64,000 nt of DNA from Benincasa hispida (lineage: Eukaryota; Streptophyta; Magnoliopsida; Cucurbitales; Cucurbitaceae). Every line of letters begins with the position of its first letter. Position 1 is the stretch's first letter. A program made the translations under genes and the position numbers. Location of the stretch: the NCBI RefSeq assembly GCF_009727055.1, contig NC_052354.1:34890175-34954174 (forward strand), written 5' to 3'. Positions 1 to 10,832 of the stretch are shown piece after piece. The notes beneath the pieces were generated by a model, which saw only the letters and a list, made by a program, of their open reading frames with translations, ran no database searches and was not told the DNA's origin.

Positions 1-533
1 AAAGAGAGAGATCGTAAAAAATCATATACCTTTTCCTAAAATGATTCGTGGCGTAAATCCTACATCGAATCGTAGTAGGCTTCTTCAAACGAAGCAGTCG
101 CTATGCGATAGAGCGTCTTTTTCCCTCCCATTTGCTTATCGCCTACACGATTCGTGTTTCCTCCTTCGTCAACCAAATTTACCAAAGACCACCCTTTAGG
201 TTTTCACTCCGAGGATACCCAGGGCTCTTCAGTGGTGGTGTCATCCCCATTGCGATCGTGAGTTTGCGGTTGTTTGTGCTACTTTTGTTGACGCTGTTGC
301 TGGACGTTGGTAGATCGCGTGGAGGTTTTCCGCTGCTTTGAGTGCTGAAGTTTGAAGAACGTCTTCAACTGGTATGACACTCTTTCCCTTGTTATTTTCT
401 TGTTCATAGCATGCCGATAATTAGTGTTTGTTTGCATAACTGTTTTTATTGAATGTGTAATGTGTATTTCGGTCACGGTGAGATCGGAGCTATCAGAACG
501 TGCTCATGGAACTCTTCGGTAAGAGATCCTTCA
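1..533 (+). repeat. 3' portion of a long LTR, cut by window edge
   Basis: This stretch aligns by eye with the last ~500 bp of the solo LTR at 3992-6148. Shared landmarks are a 'tatgcgatag' segment, 'gtgtttcctccttc', a gene-like GC-richer block, and a terminal '..ccttca' at 528-533. Its start lies outside the window. It is followed directly by an inverted LTR fragment, not by a primer-binding site, so it is a broken copy. Short open frames inside it are low-quality LTR reading and no product is proposed. Confidence 0.6.
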
Positions 534-745
534 CATTTAGGCTATATATTGTTAACTTGATCCTGTTTATGTCACTACATAGAGTTAAAGTATTCATACT
601 ATAGCCATGCATATGTTTATTGGATTTTCATAATAGAATGCAATATCAACAACTTTATCGAATAAGATACTGAATAATATTTAATTGATAAATAGAATGT
701 TTAATACAAAATTTATGAACTGCGAGTTTTAGGACATTCCCAACA
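534..745 (-). repeat. Inverted 5' fragment of a TGTTGGG-type LTR
   Basis: Read on the minus strand from 745, the sequence starts with an LTR-like TGTTGGG end, then a 'gtcctaaaactcgcag' motif. It continues with 'ggctat...ataaatactt' and 'gatcaagtt', in the same order as the plus-strand LTR beginning at 1068. It is about 210 bp, so only the LTR start remains. It sits head-to-tail against the preceding LTR end, which indicates nesting or rearrangement. Confidence 0.6.
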
Positions 746-769
746 CAATAGTGTGGAAAAGTATTAAGT

Positions 770-950
770 AGAGCTGCATTGGAAACTCCACAATGGAAGC
801 AGAATATGTTGGTCTAAGGTCACACTAAGAGGAGACGTTATTGTGAGATAAATAGCGTTTGAGCACAATATTGCTGATCCGTTTATAAAGGCCCTTCCGA
901 CTAAGATTTTTGAGGGTCATCTAAAGAGTTTAGGACTATGGGTAGAATAA
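770..950 (+). pseudogene. Ty1/copia RNase H C-terminal remnant
   Basis: This is the end of a copia polyprotein. A 'TMEAEYVG'-like piece (part of the RNase H catalytic region) at about 790 is followed, after an apparent internal deletion, by an 'EHNIADPF' motif and a 'FEGHLKSLGL' motif. Those two motifs typify the last ~40 residues of copia pol. A stop codon (TAA) lies between the two pieces, and the natural stop is near 948-950. In a living element this domain removes the RNA strand during reverse transcription. It lies just upstream of a polypurine tract and LTR, exactly where a copia pol end belongs. It cannot be functional. Confidence 0.7.
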
Positions 951-1057
951 ATAGAGCAAGTGGGAGAAAAAGTGGGTATGAGATGTCGTAGTTTATTGTA
1001 TTTAGATTTCTCCCATAGTACTCAACTTTGTTGTATTCCACTAAGAGTTTTAGTCCA

Positions 1058-1067
1058 AGTGGGAGTT
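1058..1067 (+). other. Polypurine tract of copia element
   Basis: The sequence 'aagtgggagtt' immediately precedes the LTR start TGTTGGG at 1068. A purine-rich run here primes plus-strand DNA synthesis in LTR retrotransposons. Its position between the pol remnant and the LTR supports the 3' end assignment. Confidence 0.65.
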
Positions 1068-2881
1068 TGTTGGGTTGTATGTCCTAAAACTCGTAGTTTG
1101 TAAACAGTAAATATACATGAAGTTTATTCAGACAAATGTTGTTGAATGAAAATGAATTGATAACTCTAAATCAACTAAACTACGAACCCTTGGCTATTGT
1201 TATAAATACTTGGACTTTATATGGAGACATAAACTCGATCAAGTTCGAGTATAATAGCCTAAATAGTCTATAGTACTTGGATTAGGTCGAGTACCTATTT
1301 CTGGAGATACAATTGAATACGACCCACTTTATGATTGTTACAAATGTTGTAAAGTGTCATAAATGACGTAATCAGTTCATTAATGTAGAGACATGTGAGC
1401 AAGGGTGTTCTACACGATGAGATTGTGTAAGACTGGCCACAAAATAACCACTATTACATATTAACACCATTTACTGTTAATACTAATTAATTTCACTTCT
1501 TGATGACCTGGATAACTTGATCTGAATCGTAAGCTATCTATGAACTCCTATTTATTCGAGATTTTCTTTTGATCTGCATAGGTGAGAGTAAGCTCAACAG
1601 CGCTGCTCAATATGCCTCCCATTTTAGGGATAAGATTGGGTAGTTAGCTGGGGACATAGAATTTGCAAGATAGAATTCACTCCTACCCATTTTAGCGTTA
1701 GTCAAAAGGTTATTCCCTTAAGGGTTGATCCCGTGTCTTGAACAAGGGGCCCCATTCTCTTCTTGGCCAGAGAGGGAATGGATTTAGTGATTAAGATCCT
1801 AAATCAATTGTTCATTAGAGGTATAATGGTACTTAAGGAGAAAAGATGTAATTCAGGGGTAAAATGGTAATTGATCTAGCTGAGGTTATGAACAACTTGT
1901 GAAGGATCAACTTATTGATGACGGTTATATCAAATGGACACATAATATATCTACAGTGAGTGGAGGGCAACTGCAGGCTATAGTGGACAGTCCTGTTAGT
2001 TAACGAATGTTGATTAACTAGGTTAAAGAGTTTGATCGGTTAGTCTTGGATCGTTGTAGCCCATGATCTATAGGTCTATGGGATCTCCTTTCTAGCTCAC
2101 TACGGGAAAATTGAAGAACTAAGTGAAGTGAGAATTTGAAATGTTCAAATTTGATTTTTAGGGAAAATTGTGTTTTATATAAGATATAATTTACAATTAA
2201 TTAATTATTTTTGGAGAGTATGTTTTCAATCAAATATTAGCATGAAAGTGTTTTTAAATTGTTTAATGTGATTAATCAAAATTTGGTGTCAAAGTCAATT
2301 AAATATGTGATACTAAATTATTTATTTATTTAATTAAAATTGTTTTTATTAAATAATTTCTAAAATTTGAAAAATGTATTTCATTTCTTTAATAAAAATT
2401 TAGTTAGTGGAAAAATCTAATTGTTGGATTTTTCTATTAACTAAGTGGATTATGTAGTGTTTCATGCTAAGCTTGACACCTACATTATTCATGCTAATTG
2501 AGTTTGAGGTGGAAGCCATGCAAGAAGGATTTTTGCATGTGTTTTGTTTATAAATAGGTTTTGATTTTCAAAATTTAAAATCTAATGCTTCTTTGACTTT
2601 TGACAAACATTCTTCCACAAATTCTCTTTGACTCTCCAAATTAATTAGTGAAATTCCCTATGTTTCACTAAAGATTCGGTCCCATAACCGTGTTCTTCAA
2701 CCGGAGAGTAGCGAGGATTTATCATTGGTGGTGCCGATTACTCACAGAGATGAAGATACTAGTGAAAACTACAATGGTTGTATTTCTAACTCTCTTTGCA
2801 TGCTTAATCCTTGCTTATTTAATGTAATTAGAGCGTTAATGATCCATCGCTTCTGCTATGCATGCTTCTTTTGTTCCATCA
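1068..2881 (+). mobile_element. Ty1/copia-type 3' LTR (about 1.8 kb)
   Basis: It starts TGTTGGG right after the polypurine tract and ends '..ttccatca' at 2881, giving the usual TG...CA termini. It has the organisation shared by most other long LTRs in this window: a moderately GC 5' third, an AT-rich block (about 2150-2450), then a short U5-like region. The matching 5' LTR is not recognisable in the window. The element end abuts a tandem repeat that begins GGATC, a candidate target-site sequence. The 63-codon frame inside it is not credible as a gene. Confidence 0.7.
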
Positions 2882-3170
2882 GGATCAAGTCCAGCACCTG
2901 GCTTCGCCTCATATGAAAATCAATATCAATCCTGCTTCTTTCACCTCATATGTGAGATCAAGTTTGGTCCTCCGGCTCCGCCTTATATAGTGAGATCAAG
3001 TTCGATACTCCTAGCTCTACCTCATCCGTGAGATCGAGTCTTGTCTGCCTGACTCTACCTCAACTGCACAATCAGGTTTGATCTGCCTTGCTTCGTTTCA
3101 TTTGCGTGATCAAGTCCAATCTACCAGGCCCCGCGTCTGGTCGGCCAAGATTTGCCTTATATGTAAGATC
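2882..3170 (+). repeat. Tandem repeat, unit about 38 bp, GATCAAGT-containing
   Basis: Units carry 'gatcaagt' plus a 'ggctccgcctcatatgtga'-like segment. GATC landmarks fall near 2883, 2956, 2995, 3032, 3071 and 3108, giving a spacing of 37-39 bp (or twice that). Units are imperfect. The array lies between the copia LTR and a second type of repeat and is probably part of an older element. Confidence 0.6.
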
Positions 3171-3683
3171 AGAGTCAATGAAACACTTGGATCAAAGCGA
3201 CCTGAGCACCAAGATTATAGCCAACGGAACATTGAGATCAAAATCGATAGAACATTAAGATCAAAACGACTGAACGCTCAGGTCGCGCACTATGAGCGAA
3301 GCCAATGGAACACTAAGATCATAGCCGGTAGAACACTGAGCTTGAAAATGATGGAATGCTCGAATCAAAATTGAAGCGAAAATCCAATAGAAACCTTATG
3401 TCATTCACTAAGATCAAAGCCGGTAGAGCACTGAGCTTGAAACAGACAGAATGCTAAAGTCAAGGACTAAAGCAAAAATTGACGAAATCCTTAAGTCATG
3501 AAATAAGATCATGCTTACAAGAGGAACGCTAAATTGAAGCCCTGAACTACCGCTTGTTCTATTCTTTTCTCTAAAAAAAAGAAAAAAAAGAAAAAAAAAA
3601 GAGGGTCACTTGCCATGTTAAAAAATAAAGAAAAGAAGGAAAGTAATAAATTGCTTAAGTGAATAAATATATAATAAACAAGG
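3171..3683 (+). repeat. Degenerate GATC-containing repeats
   Basis: Two clear copies of a ~95 bp unit carry 'gccggtagarcactgagctt', with GATC at 3317 and 3412. They are preceded by weaker copies from about 3180. A 98-codon open frame (3078-3374) runs through this repeat but follows its periodicity, so I read it as a repeat artefact. The region ends in an A-rich run at about 3573-3600. No gene is seen. Confidence 0.45.
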
Positions 3684-3991
3684 TGAAGCTAGCAACTACC
3701 CTTGCAGACTACATAATCACCCACATAGAGGTTATGTCTAGTTGGAGTCAGATCATTGTTGGTAGAGCTGGTAACCACCTATGCAGACTACACAATCACC
3801 CACGTAAAGGTTGTGTCTAACAGGAGTCAGATCGTTGCTGGCGGAGTTGGCGACTACCTCTGTAGGCTACACAGCCACCCACATAGGGATTGTGTCTAAT
3901 AGAAGTCAGATCATTGCTGGCGAATCTGGTGACCACCCCTGTAGGCTAAACAATGACCCACATAGGGGTTGTGTCTAGTAGGAGTCAGATC
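3684..3991 (+). repeat. 79-bp tandem repeat array, left part
   Basis: Units contain 'ggagtcagatcgttg', 'ggcggagctggcgaccacc' and 'cacccacataggggttg'. The 'agtcagatc' landmark ends at 3754, 3833, 3912 and 3991, a strict 79 bp period. The array is interrupted at 3991 by the solo LTR and resumes at 6149. Confidence 0.85.
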
Positions 3992-6148
3992 TGTTGGGAT
4001 TGGTGTCCTAATTCTCTTGGAGTCTTATTGTTTTGTAAAGATACACATTGTTTGATGAATAAAATAAGCGTTATTTAATTTTGGCATTTACTCATATCCA
4101 ATAAACAAAGTTCTTTGGTTATCTTATGTGAACTTAAGCATGTATTTGTAATATACAAATAGATCGTGCCTTAAGTAATAACCTAAATAGATCTGTAGTA
4201 TAAGGATTAAGGTGGGATATCTGATCTTGGTGACACTACGGATACGACCCGCTTTGTAGAGGTTTGCAAGTGTTATAAACTACTACAAATGGTTGATCCT
4301 GACCATTCATGTGGAGACGTGCGAGCGGGGGTGTCCTATACAAATAGTTCGTATAAGACCTGGACCATGAGATGATTAGACTCTGTATATAACGTCGTTG
4401 ATACTAGAGACTTGCATCTCACCTAAATGACCATAGGTGACACGACCTCAATCCTGAGTGTTTTGGGAACTCCTGCCTTTAAGGTGGTCTTTATGAGTAC
4501 GAGGTGAGAAGCTTGGCAGAGATTCCACTCAACATGCCTACCTTCTTGGGGACTTGTCTGATCTGGAAGCTGGGAACTCAATCCACAAGATGGAATTCAC
4601 TCCTTTCCGAAAGCAGGGATAAGTAAAGAGATTGCTCCCTTAAGAGCTGATTTTGAGAATTGACATAGTGGCCACAACTTCTCTTTGGAAGAGAAGACTC
4701 AGTCATAGAGGACTATGATTATGTTCATTAGAGGGATCAATGGTACTTAAGGAGACAGATTGTAACTACAGGGGCATAACGTGTTATTGGAAGGGTTTGT
4801 AGCATTGCTGATTGGTTAAGATGAACACATAATAATCTGTGGTAGGAAAGTTCAGCTTTCGGTCTTTAGTGGAGTGCCTGGTAGTTAAAGGATGGTGGAT
4901 CCTGTGACTGAAGAGTTTAGTCAATATTTCACGTACCATTGGAGTTTCGAGCTACAGGTCTATGAGGTCCCCTTGGTAGCTCAATGGATTCAATTGAGGA
5001 TCAGTTCTTGGTGTTGATTTGAAATGTTCAAATTGACAAGAGGTATTTTGATTATATATAATATAATCGATTTGATGTATGAGATACATCTAGTGGAGGA
5101 TTGATGTAAATGAGATTTACATTAAGTACAGGGAATAGAAAAAGAACGATGGTTTATATGTTTCATGAGATGAAATATTAAAACTATAAGTTATAAATAT
5201 AGTATGATAAGTTAGTTATCATTATATTTAAATATATTCATTATTTGATAATTAATTCTTTTTCTTTAATAACCAATTGAGTGGGTGGTTATTGGATTCA
5301 TGGTAACTGTGAGATAAAAGAAAAATGGTTTTCCTAATTTTAAAAAATATTTAACAAACTATTGAAAAGTTTCATAAAGTTTTGGAGATTTCTCTCTCGG
5401 CAAAAAGGATCTCACGGAGTTGTCAAGTAAATATAGATTTACTAAACGGTGGCTTGGGCTAGCTAAACGATCGTGCATCCGCGAGCTAAACGATCGTGTA
5501 GTATTTATCAAACGATCGCATAGCTTTTGTTAGACGATCGCTTGCCCAAAGTAAACGATCGTGTAGTGTCTATAGGCGTATGACCGAGCTAAGCGATGAG
5601 CTAAACGATCGCATAGCTTTTGCTAAACGATTGGGCATCGACCTATGCGATAGGTCTTCGCCATCTCCCACTTACCCAGTCATGTACACGATCGGTGTTT
5701 CCTCCTTCATCTACCTCATTTGAAGTCGAACAAAGCCCACCCTCTAGATTCTCACACCCGAGATATCCCAAGGTAGCCTGTTGGTTGGTGCAATCTCGAC
5801 ACTGTCGCATTCTATGGAGGCCATTCGTTGCTGTTGCTGAGAGTTCTGTGGCCAAGGCGATCGTTGAGAATGAGTGCAAGGAGTTCATGCTTGTTGTCGT
5901 TGTGTAGATTGAGCGTTCGGAGGTTGCTGTTATTCGACAATCGTGCGCCAAAGGAGCGTGGAGACGCATCTTCAAATGTTTCGTAGAGTATTGCTTTGTT
6001 TATTTGAGTTTTCATGCTGTAATTTCTATATTAATTGTATAACCGCTTGTTTAGAAGTCGACTGTATAATGTAATGTTCATTCATGATTGTGATTTGGAA
6101 TAATCTTATTTCTGTTACTCAGAAAATCTCAAATCCGATTTTCCTTCA
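3992..6148 (+). mobile_element. Solo LTR, 2157 bp, TSD AGATC
   Basis: This sequence begins TGTTGGG and ends TTCCTTCA. It is flanked by a perfect 5 bp duplication, AGATC, at 3987-3991 and 6149-6153. It sits inside the 79-bp repeat array, which continues in register on the other side, so the boundaries are defined independently of LTR homology. No internal domain, PBS or polypurine tract is present, which is the hallmark of LTR-LTR recombination. Internally it has a GC-moderate first third, an AT-rich middle (about 5030-5360), a CGATCG array (5467-5633) and a U5-like tail matching 1-533. Open frames at 5620-5975 on both strands are LTR sequence, not genes. Confidence 0.9.
5467..5633 (+). repeat. 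CGATCG palindrome array within solo LTR
   Basis: Six exact ACGATCG motifs occur at 5467, 5490, 5512, 5534, 5555 and 5605, plus a degenerate ACGATTG at 5627. They are spaced 21-23 bp apart, with one 50 bp gap holding degenerate copies. The consensus is about 'taaacgatcgtgtagt'. It lies between the AT-rich U3 block and the U5-like tail. That position would suit a regulatory sub-repeat, but a role is not shown. Confidence 0.75.
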
Positions 6149-6565
6149 AGATCGTTGTTGACGGAGTTGGCGACCACCACGAAAACTACACATCACCCAC
6201 ATAAGGGGTGTGTCTAATAAGAGTCAGATCGTTGTTGGCGGAGCTGGCAACACCCCTAAGGCTACATAGTCACCCACATAAGGGGTATGTTTAGCAAGAG
6301 TCAGATCGTTGTTGGCAGAATTGGCGACCACCCTATGGGCTACACAGTCACCCAATAGGGGCTGTGTCTAGCAGGAGTCAGATCGTTGTTAGCGGAGCTG
6401 AAGACTGCGCCTGCAGGCTACACCGTCACTACATAGGGGTTGTGTCTAGTCACCCATATAAGGGTTATTTCTAGCAAGGAATCGAGATCATTGTTGGTGA
6501 AGCTGGCGACCACCCCCTACAGGCTACGCAGTCACCCACATAAAGGTTGTGTCTAGCAAGAGTTG
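6149..6565 (+). repeat. 79-bp tandem repeat array, right part
   Basis: Continuation of the array at 3684-3991 after the solo LTR. 'gtcagatc' landmarks end near 6153, 6230, 6307 and 6384 (77 bp spacing), then become irregular with a longer unit ending near 6489. Sequence decay increases towards 6600. Confidence 0.8.
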
Positions 6566-6737
6566 TAGATAATTTTTTTGTAAAGCTAACCACATAATCA
6601 CCCATATAGGGCTGTTATTTAAAGTCTAATCGATTGTGAGCAACTTTGGTGACAATCTCTGATGTGCAAGGGGGAAAGCACGTCAAACATTTAAGGATAT
6701 ATTCCACCAAGAGTATACAAAAAATATGATTCAAAAT

Positions 6738-6791
6738 AAATAAATAAATATATATATATATATAATTATATATATATATGTATGTATGTAT
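6738..6791. repeat. (TA)n / (TAAA)n microsatellite
   Basis: A run of 'aaataaataaa' passes into alternating TA and then 'tatgtatgtata'. Low-complexity sequence with no other content. Confidence 0.8.
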
Positions 6792-7927
6792 ATAGAAAAA
6801 AAAGGAAAAAAGGAAAAAAGGAAGAAATGGAAAATGGAGAAAAAATGTAGAAAAAAGGAACAAGGAAAACAAAGGAAAAACAAAAAACAAAAGGAAAAAG
6901 GGTGAAACATGAAAAAAAAAAAAGAAAAAAGAAAAAAAAAAAAGAGGAAAGAACACAAAAAAGAGAAAAAATAAGAAAGAATAAAAAAGAAAAAAAAAGA
7001 AGGAAGAAAAGAAAGAGGAGAATAGAGTAGGAGTGGAAAATGTGAATGAAAAAGATGTATATGGTGAGTCCTATTTATAAAGATCAAGAGGGATTCAAAT
7101 TCCTAATTTAATTTAGTTTTCCTATTAAGATCTTATCAAATTGAGGATAAAATCACTTTGAGATTAAATTGTGAATAAAATCTCAAGTTAAGATTTGATC
7201 ATATTCCAAATTTTATCCCAAGTTCAAATCATCCAAATTTAGCCTTCTATCCTCAAAGCAAAATTAAATTAGGGGTAAAGTTTCAAATTTATCTCAAAAT
7301 AAAATTTGACCATATTCCAAATTTTGTCTAAAATTCAAATTAAGTTTAGCTTTTATCCTCAATCCAAATCAAATTAGGGGTAAAATTTCAAATTAAAATT
7401 TGGCTATATTCCAAAGTTTATCCCAAATTCTAGTTCAACTTATGTACTAAATTCATAGTTTGACTGACACATCAATTGGGGTCAAATTCAATAAAAAAAA
7501 ATATATGTTTGAATTTCGATTTCAATTTTATATTTTTTTTAGATTCATCCACCCATATATGTACATAAATTTTGAAAAAGGGATTTATTGATCGAGAAAT
7601 TTTAGACTAATCGCAAATTGTCACGTCATTTACTAAATTAATGACAAAATTCCTAATAATTGAATTTGAGACTAATTAGAAGTTTACATGTGTCCTAAAT
7701 TGAAGTTGAAGACATAAATTGAGGAATTCCAATGATGTCACATGTTTTCTTCATAACCGTTGGATTGAATAAAATTAATTCGGTCCAATTCGATATTGTT
7801 ATTTGCGCCAAAAGTCGAGTTCCTTAATTTGACTCAAATGTCAAATAAGGCCCAACCCCATTTCGTTGGGCCCAAGGGCCATGTCCATGAACCAATCAAG
7901 CCTGAGCCTACGAAGTCCTAAAAACTC

Positions 7928-7935
7928 TATAAATA
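7928..7935 (+). promoter_or_regulatory. TATA box of LTR relic
   Basis: TATAAATA within 'ctctataaatagagga', a textbook plant TATA context, followed about 40 bp later by a pyrimidine/A-rich start region. Its role is inferred from sequence and position only. Confidence 0.5.
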
Positions 7936-8262
7936 GAGGAGTTCTCTTAATTTGTGGGGGTCAACAATTTTACACTCCAGAGAGCCTAAAGGGAATTCTC
8001 TAAGACTCATTGACTCCTGAAGACTGAACCACCCGTTGAAGCTCAAGCTCTAAAGATATGAAGATTCTTCAAGAACTTCAATTTCAAGAACACCACGCGC
8101 TCTGCTTACTTGCGCTCTGCTTCCTTAAGTAAGCGTACGCATTCCACTGAGAGAGAATCAGAGGATCAAGTACTAGAGATCGAACCACAACACATCAAAT
8201 CTATATCAACACAAGTTCAACTCTACTAAACAAGATTCTTCGAAAGCCTAGTGCGAACATGA

Positions 8263-9330
8263 GCAAAATTAATTATTTAACTATCAAATAATAATATTAA
8301 TTAAATTATTAATTACAAATATTCATAAAATGAGTAATTCATAATTAAGGTTACTTGATTACATAATTTGATGAATGTATATAAATATTATGTATTAATT
8401 AATAAAACAATCAAAATCAGTTTAAAAATAAATATGACATTTTGTGATTAAAAAATAATGAATTATAATTAATCAATGATAAACTAATTATAACTATTAA
8501 AAAATAATCTCATAAAATATTAATCATAATGATAATTAATAACTACATATATAATTTATTAATGAATTAATAGTGTGAATGCATTGGTTCACGGTTTATT
8601 ATATAATTAATTAATTTATCTATGAATATGGATGTCAAATTCAAATATTATAATTTAAATTTAATATAATTTTTTAAATAATAAATTTAATATTCATATA
8701 TTAATTAATTTTAATAATATAAGATAAAAGAATAAATTCATATATTAAAAGGGGAGAGAGAGTGAACATCAAGAAAACTCATTCTTTTGGATGGATATCA
8801 TCCATGGATATAAGAAACGCATGAGAATAGCTTATTCCCATATCTAAATCTTCAAAACTTATACCAAACAAGGGGACGTGTATCCCTTACCCATTCACAC
8901 CCATATCCCATTCTAATTCCCTCAATTCAAACGTCCTCATAGATTGGATATGTAAAGCGAGGGTAAATATATTAAGGGGGTAGAGGGGTATGTGCCCTCT
9001 TAAATAGTATTGTTTTATGTATATGTATGTTGTTTTTTTATTAAATATATAAAAAAAAATTGCAGTTGTAGTTTAAATATAAATTATTATTTGTCAATGT
9101 AGATACCATTATTTGAAGTTGGTTTAGTGACTTGGAGCATGGTATTCTTTACTGTATTACATTTTAATTTTTCTCACACACATATGGATATATACTAATA
9201 TTTTTGGATCTTTATAAAATCATTTTACGAAAATTGATTGAATGAATTTTTTGTTTATATGTCTAGGTGAATACTTTTTCATTCTATAAATTACTTCAAT
9301 TTTATATGTAATAGATGCCCTAAATATTTA
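8263..9330. other. AT-rich spacer, no gene seen
   Basis: Mostly alternating A/T words with many 'taattaatt' motifs (8270-8740). A slightly GC-richer piece follows at 8745-9000 that resembles LTR leader sequence but shows no termini. No supportable reading frame. Confidence 0.6.
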
Positions 9331-9339
9331 AAAGGGAAA

Positions 9340-9560
9340 CTTAAAAAAAAATTATTTACACAAAATAGTAAAATTTAATCTGATAGAGGCTAATAGAAAT
9401 CCATCAGTGACTATCAATGATAGAAATTGGTAGAAGTCTATCATTGATACTATGTGATAGATGCTGATAGAAATCTATCGGTGTTTTTTTTTCTATTTCT
9501 GTAAATAGTTTGACATTTTTTCTATCATGAAAATTTTCTTATTTAAAATGTTTAAAAATT
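9340..9560. repeat. 'gatagaaatctatcagtg' palindromic repeat fragment
   Basis: Several copies of 'gatagaaatccatcagtg' and 'ctatcaatgatagaa' in both orientations form a locally self-complementary stretch. The same vocabulary recurs at about 9780-9900, 36100-36180 and 36950. It looks like a MITE-derived repeat familiar from cucurbit genomes (recollection, not a search). Confidence 0.5.
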
Positions 9561-9873
9561 AATGGTTTTATAAGACAAAAAAAATTGTGTCTTTTTTAAC
9601 CTTAAATTTTAAATTTTGTAAGTAATAGATATATTAATTTTAAAAAGATATCTCAATGTTACGAGGCACAAAGTTAAGCTTAATGGCTAATATAATCTTT
9701 AACGTTTAACATTTTCATACATGTAAGAGACATATTAGATGCAAAATTGATATTTTAAGAATATATTAAAGGGCTATTTACAAATATAGGAAAAAAAAAA
9801 TATTTACAAATATAGCAAAATTTCTGTCTATCTGCAATAGACCACGATTGACTACTATCTGTATTTATCTGTG

Positions 9874-9990
9874 TCATGATAGACACAAATAATAGTTTGA
9901 CAAGTGCATCGTCAGAGGGAGGCGTGTCATATGATGATTGAAAGCTTTGGCGGAGATAGAGGTGAGGTTTGTGAATGAGAGAGAAGCCAT
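9874..9990 (-). pseudogene. Possible 5' fragment of a plastid-targeted gene
   Basis: A 38-codon minus-strand frame starts ATGGC at 9990 in a good plant start context (aaaaATGGC), after a pyrimidine-rich 5'UTR-like stretch (about 9991-10060). The N-terminus MASLSFTNLTSISAKAF is rich in Ser, Thr and Ala with few acidic residues, which is typical of a chloroplast transit peptide. The frame runs into MITE-like repeat sequence at about 9900 and stops, so only the first coding segment remains. I do not recognise the parent gene. It could be a captured or truncated exon 1, or chance. Confidence 0.3.
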
Positions 9991-10640
9991 TTTTAGAGGA
10001 AGAAGATGAAGTTGAAGATGGGGATGAAAAGGAGAGTGAGGAGAAAGAATGATAATTCTAACAATTTTTTCCTCTTTTATTTTTTTAAAATGATTATTCA
10101 TGGGTATATACACGAAAACTTAGACTATGCATGAGGAGAGATACCAAAACCCTAGATAATTTTTCTAATTTCTTTTGTTTTATGAAAAATATGGATAAGG
10201 CTTTAATGGTAAATAGAGCCAAACATAAGTGAAAATTGTAGTTTATCAAACTATTTCTGAAATAAATGGAGTCTATAAGAAAATAGTGTAATATGACTCT
10301 ACAAGCCTTCTATGTAGAAAGTCCCTGTATCAAACACAAAATAAAATATTTGGGGACTTATTAAACATTTTTAAAGTTTATGAAGTATATAAAAACAAAT
10401 CTAATTGAAAATGGGGCCCAAACAACCGCTTAAAACTTATATCTCAAACATCATCCTGACTATAATGACAATTTTATCCTTTGAAACCAAATTATACCTA
10501 TTCCTGAAAATTAAGGGACGACTAGAAAGTACTTTCTCATAATTTTATAAATTTGAACCTCTTGCTAACTCATTCACTCATTGGAAATTATTCGATCTGA
10601 GTTCTCAAAAGATGTATTACAAAGTTTTTTCTTGTTATAG

Positions 10641-10832
10641 GCCCGTTTGGATTGTTTAAGAAAAAAATATTACTCAAAAAGTTTATTTTTATTTAAACGC
10701 TTTTAATAAAAAACTAATTAAAATATATTTAAAAAATTATTTTAAGTAGTTGCCAAACACATTGTCTTCTTCCAAAATAACTTATTTTTTAAATTTCAAT
10801 ATTTGATAATATATTTCAAACAAATCCTAAAT
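10641..10832. mobile_element. Small MITE-like element
   Basis: It begins 'ggcccgtttggattgttt' and ends with a rough inverted copy around 'caaacaaatcctaaa' near 10832. The GGCCCGTTTGGATTG start is common to plant hAT/PIF-type MITEs. About 190 bp; TSD not resolved. Confidence 0.4.

Larger units (their letters stand above)
6640..8262 (+). mobile_element. Probable Ty3-type LTR relic with core promoter
   Basis: A purine-rich and TA-rich stretch (about 6735-7020) and an AT-rich block with the recurring word 'caaattttatcccaaattc' lead to a clear TATA box at 7928-7935. A ~330 bp GC-richer R/U5-like tail follows. The order U3-TATA-R-U5 argues for an LTR. The preceding tandem arrays may be U3 sub-repeats of the same element. 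Termini, TSD and PBS were not found, so limits are approximate. The long F-rich minus-strand frames at 6615-7087 are translations of the poly-purine tract. Confidence 0.4.

Noticed and set aside
5620..6015. Frames of 67-110 codons on both strands with balanced composition
   Set aside because: They lie fully inside the solo LTR U5 region, and the related LTR at 1-533 does not conserve the frame.
3684..6565. Regular 79-bp spacing suggestive of a CRISPR-like array
   Set aside because: The whole unit repeats, with no unique spacers; it is a plant minisatellite.
6615..7087. Two overlapping Phe-rich minus-strand frames over 110 codons
   Set aside because: They translate a poly-purine/TA-rich tract; composition is almost only F, S, L and I, with no domain.
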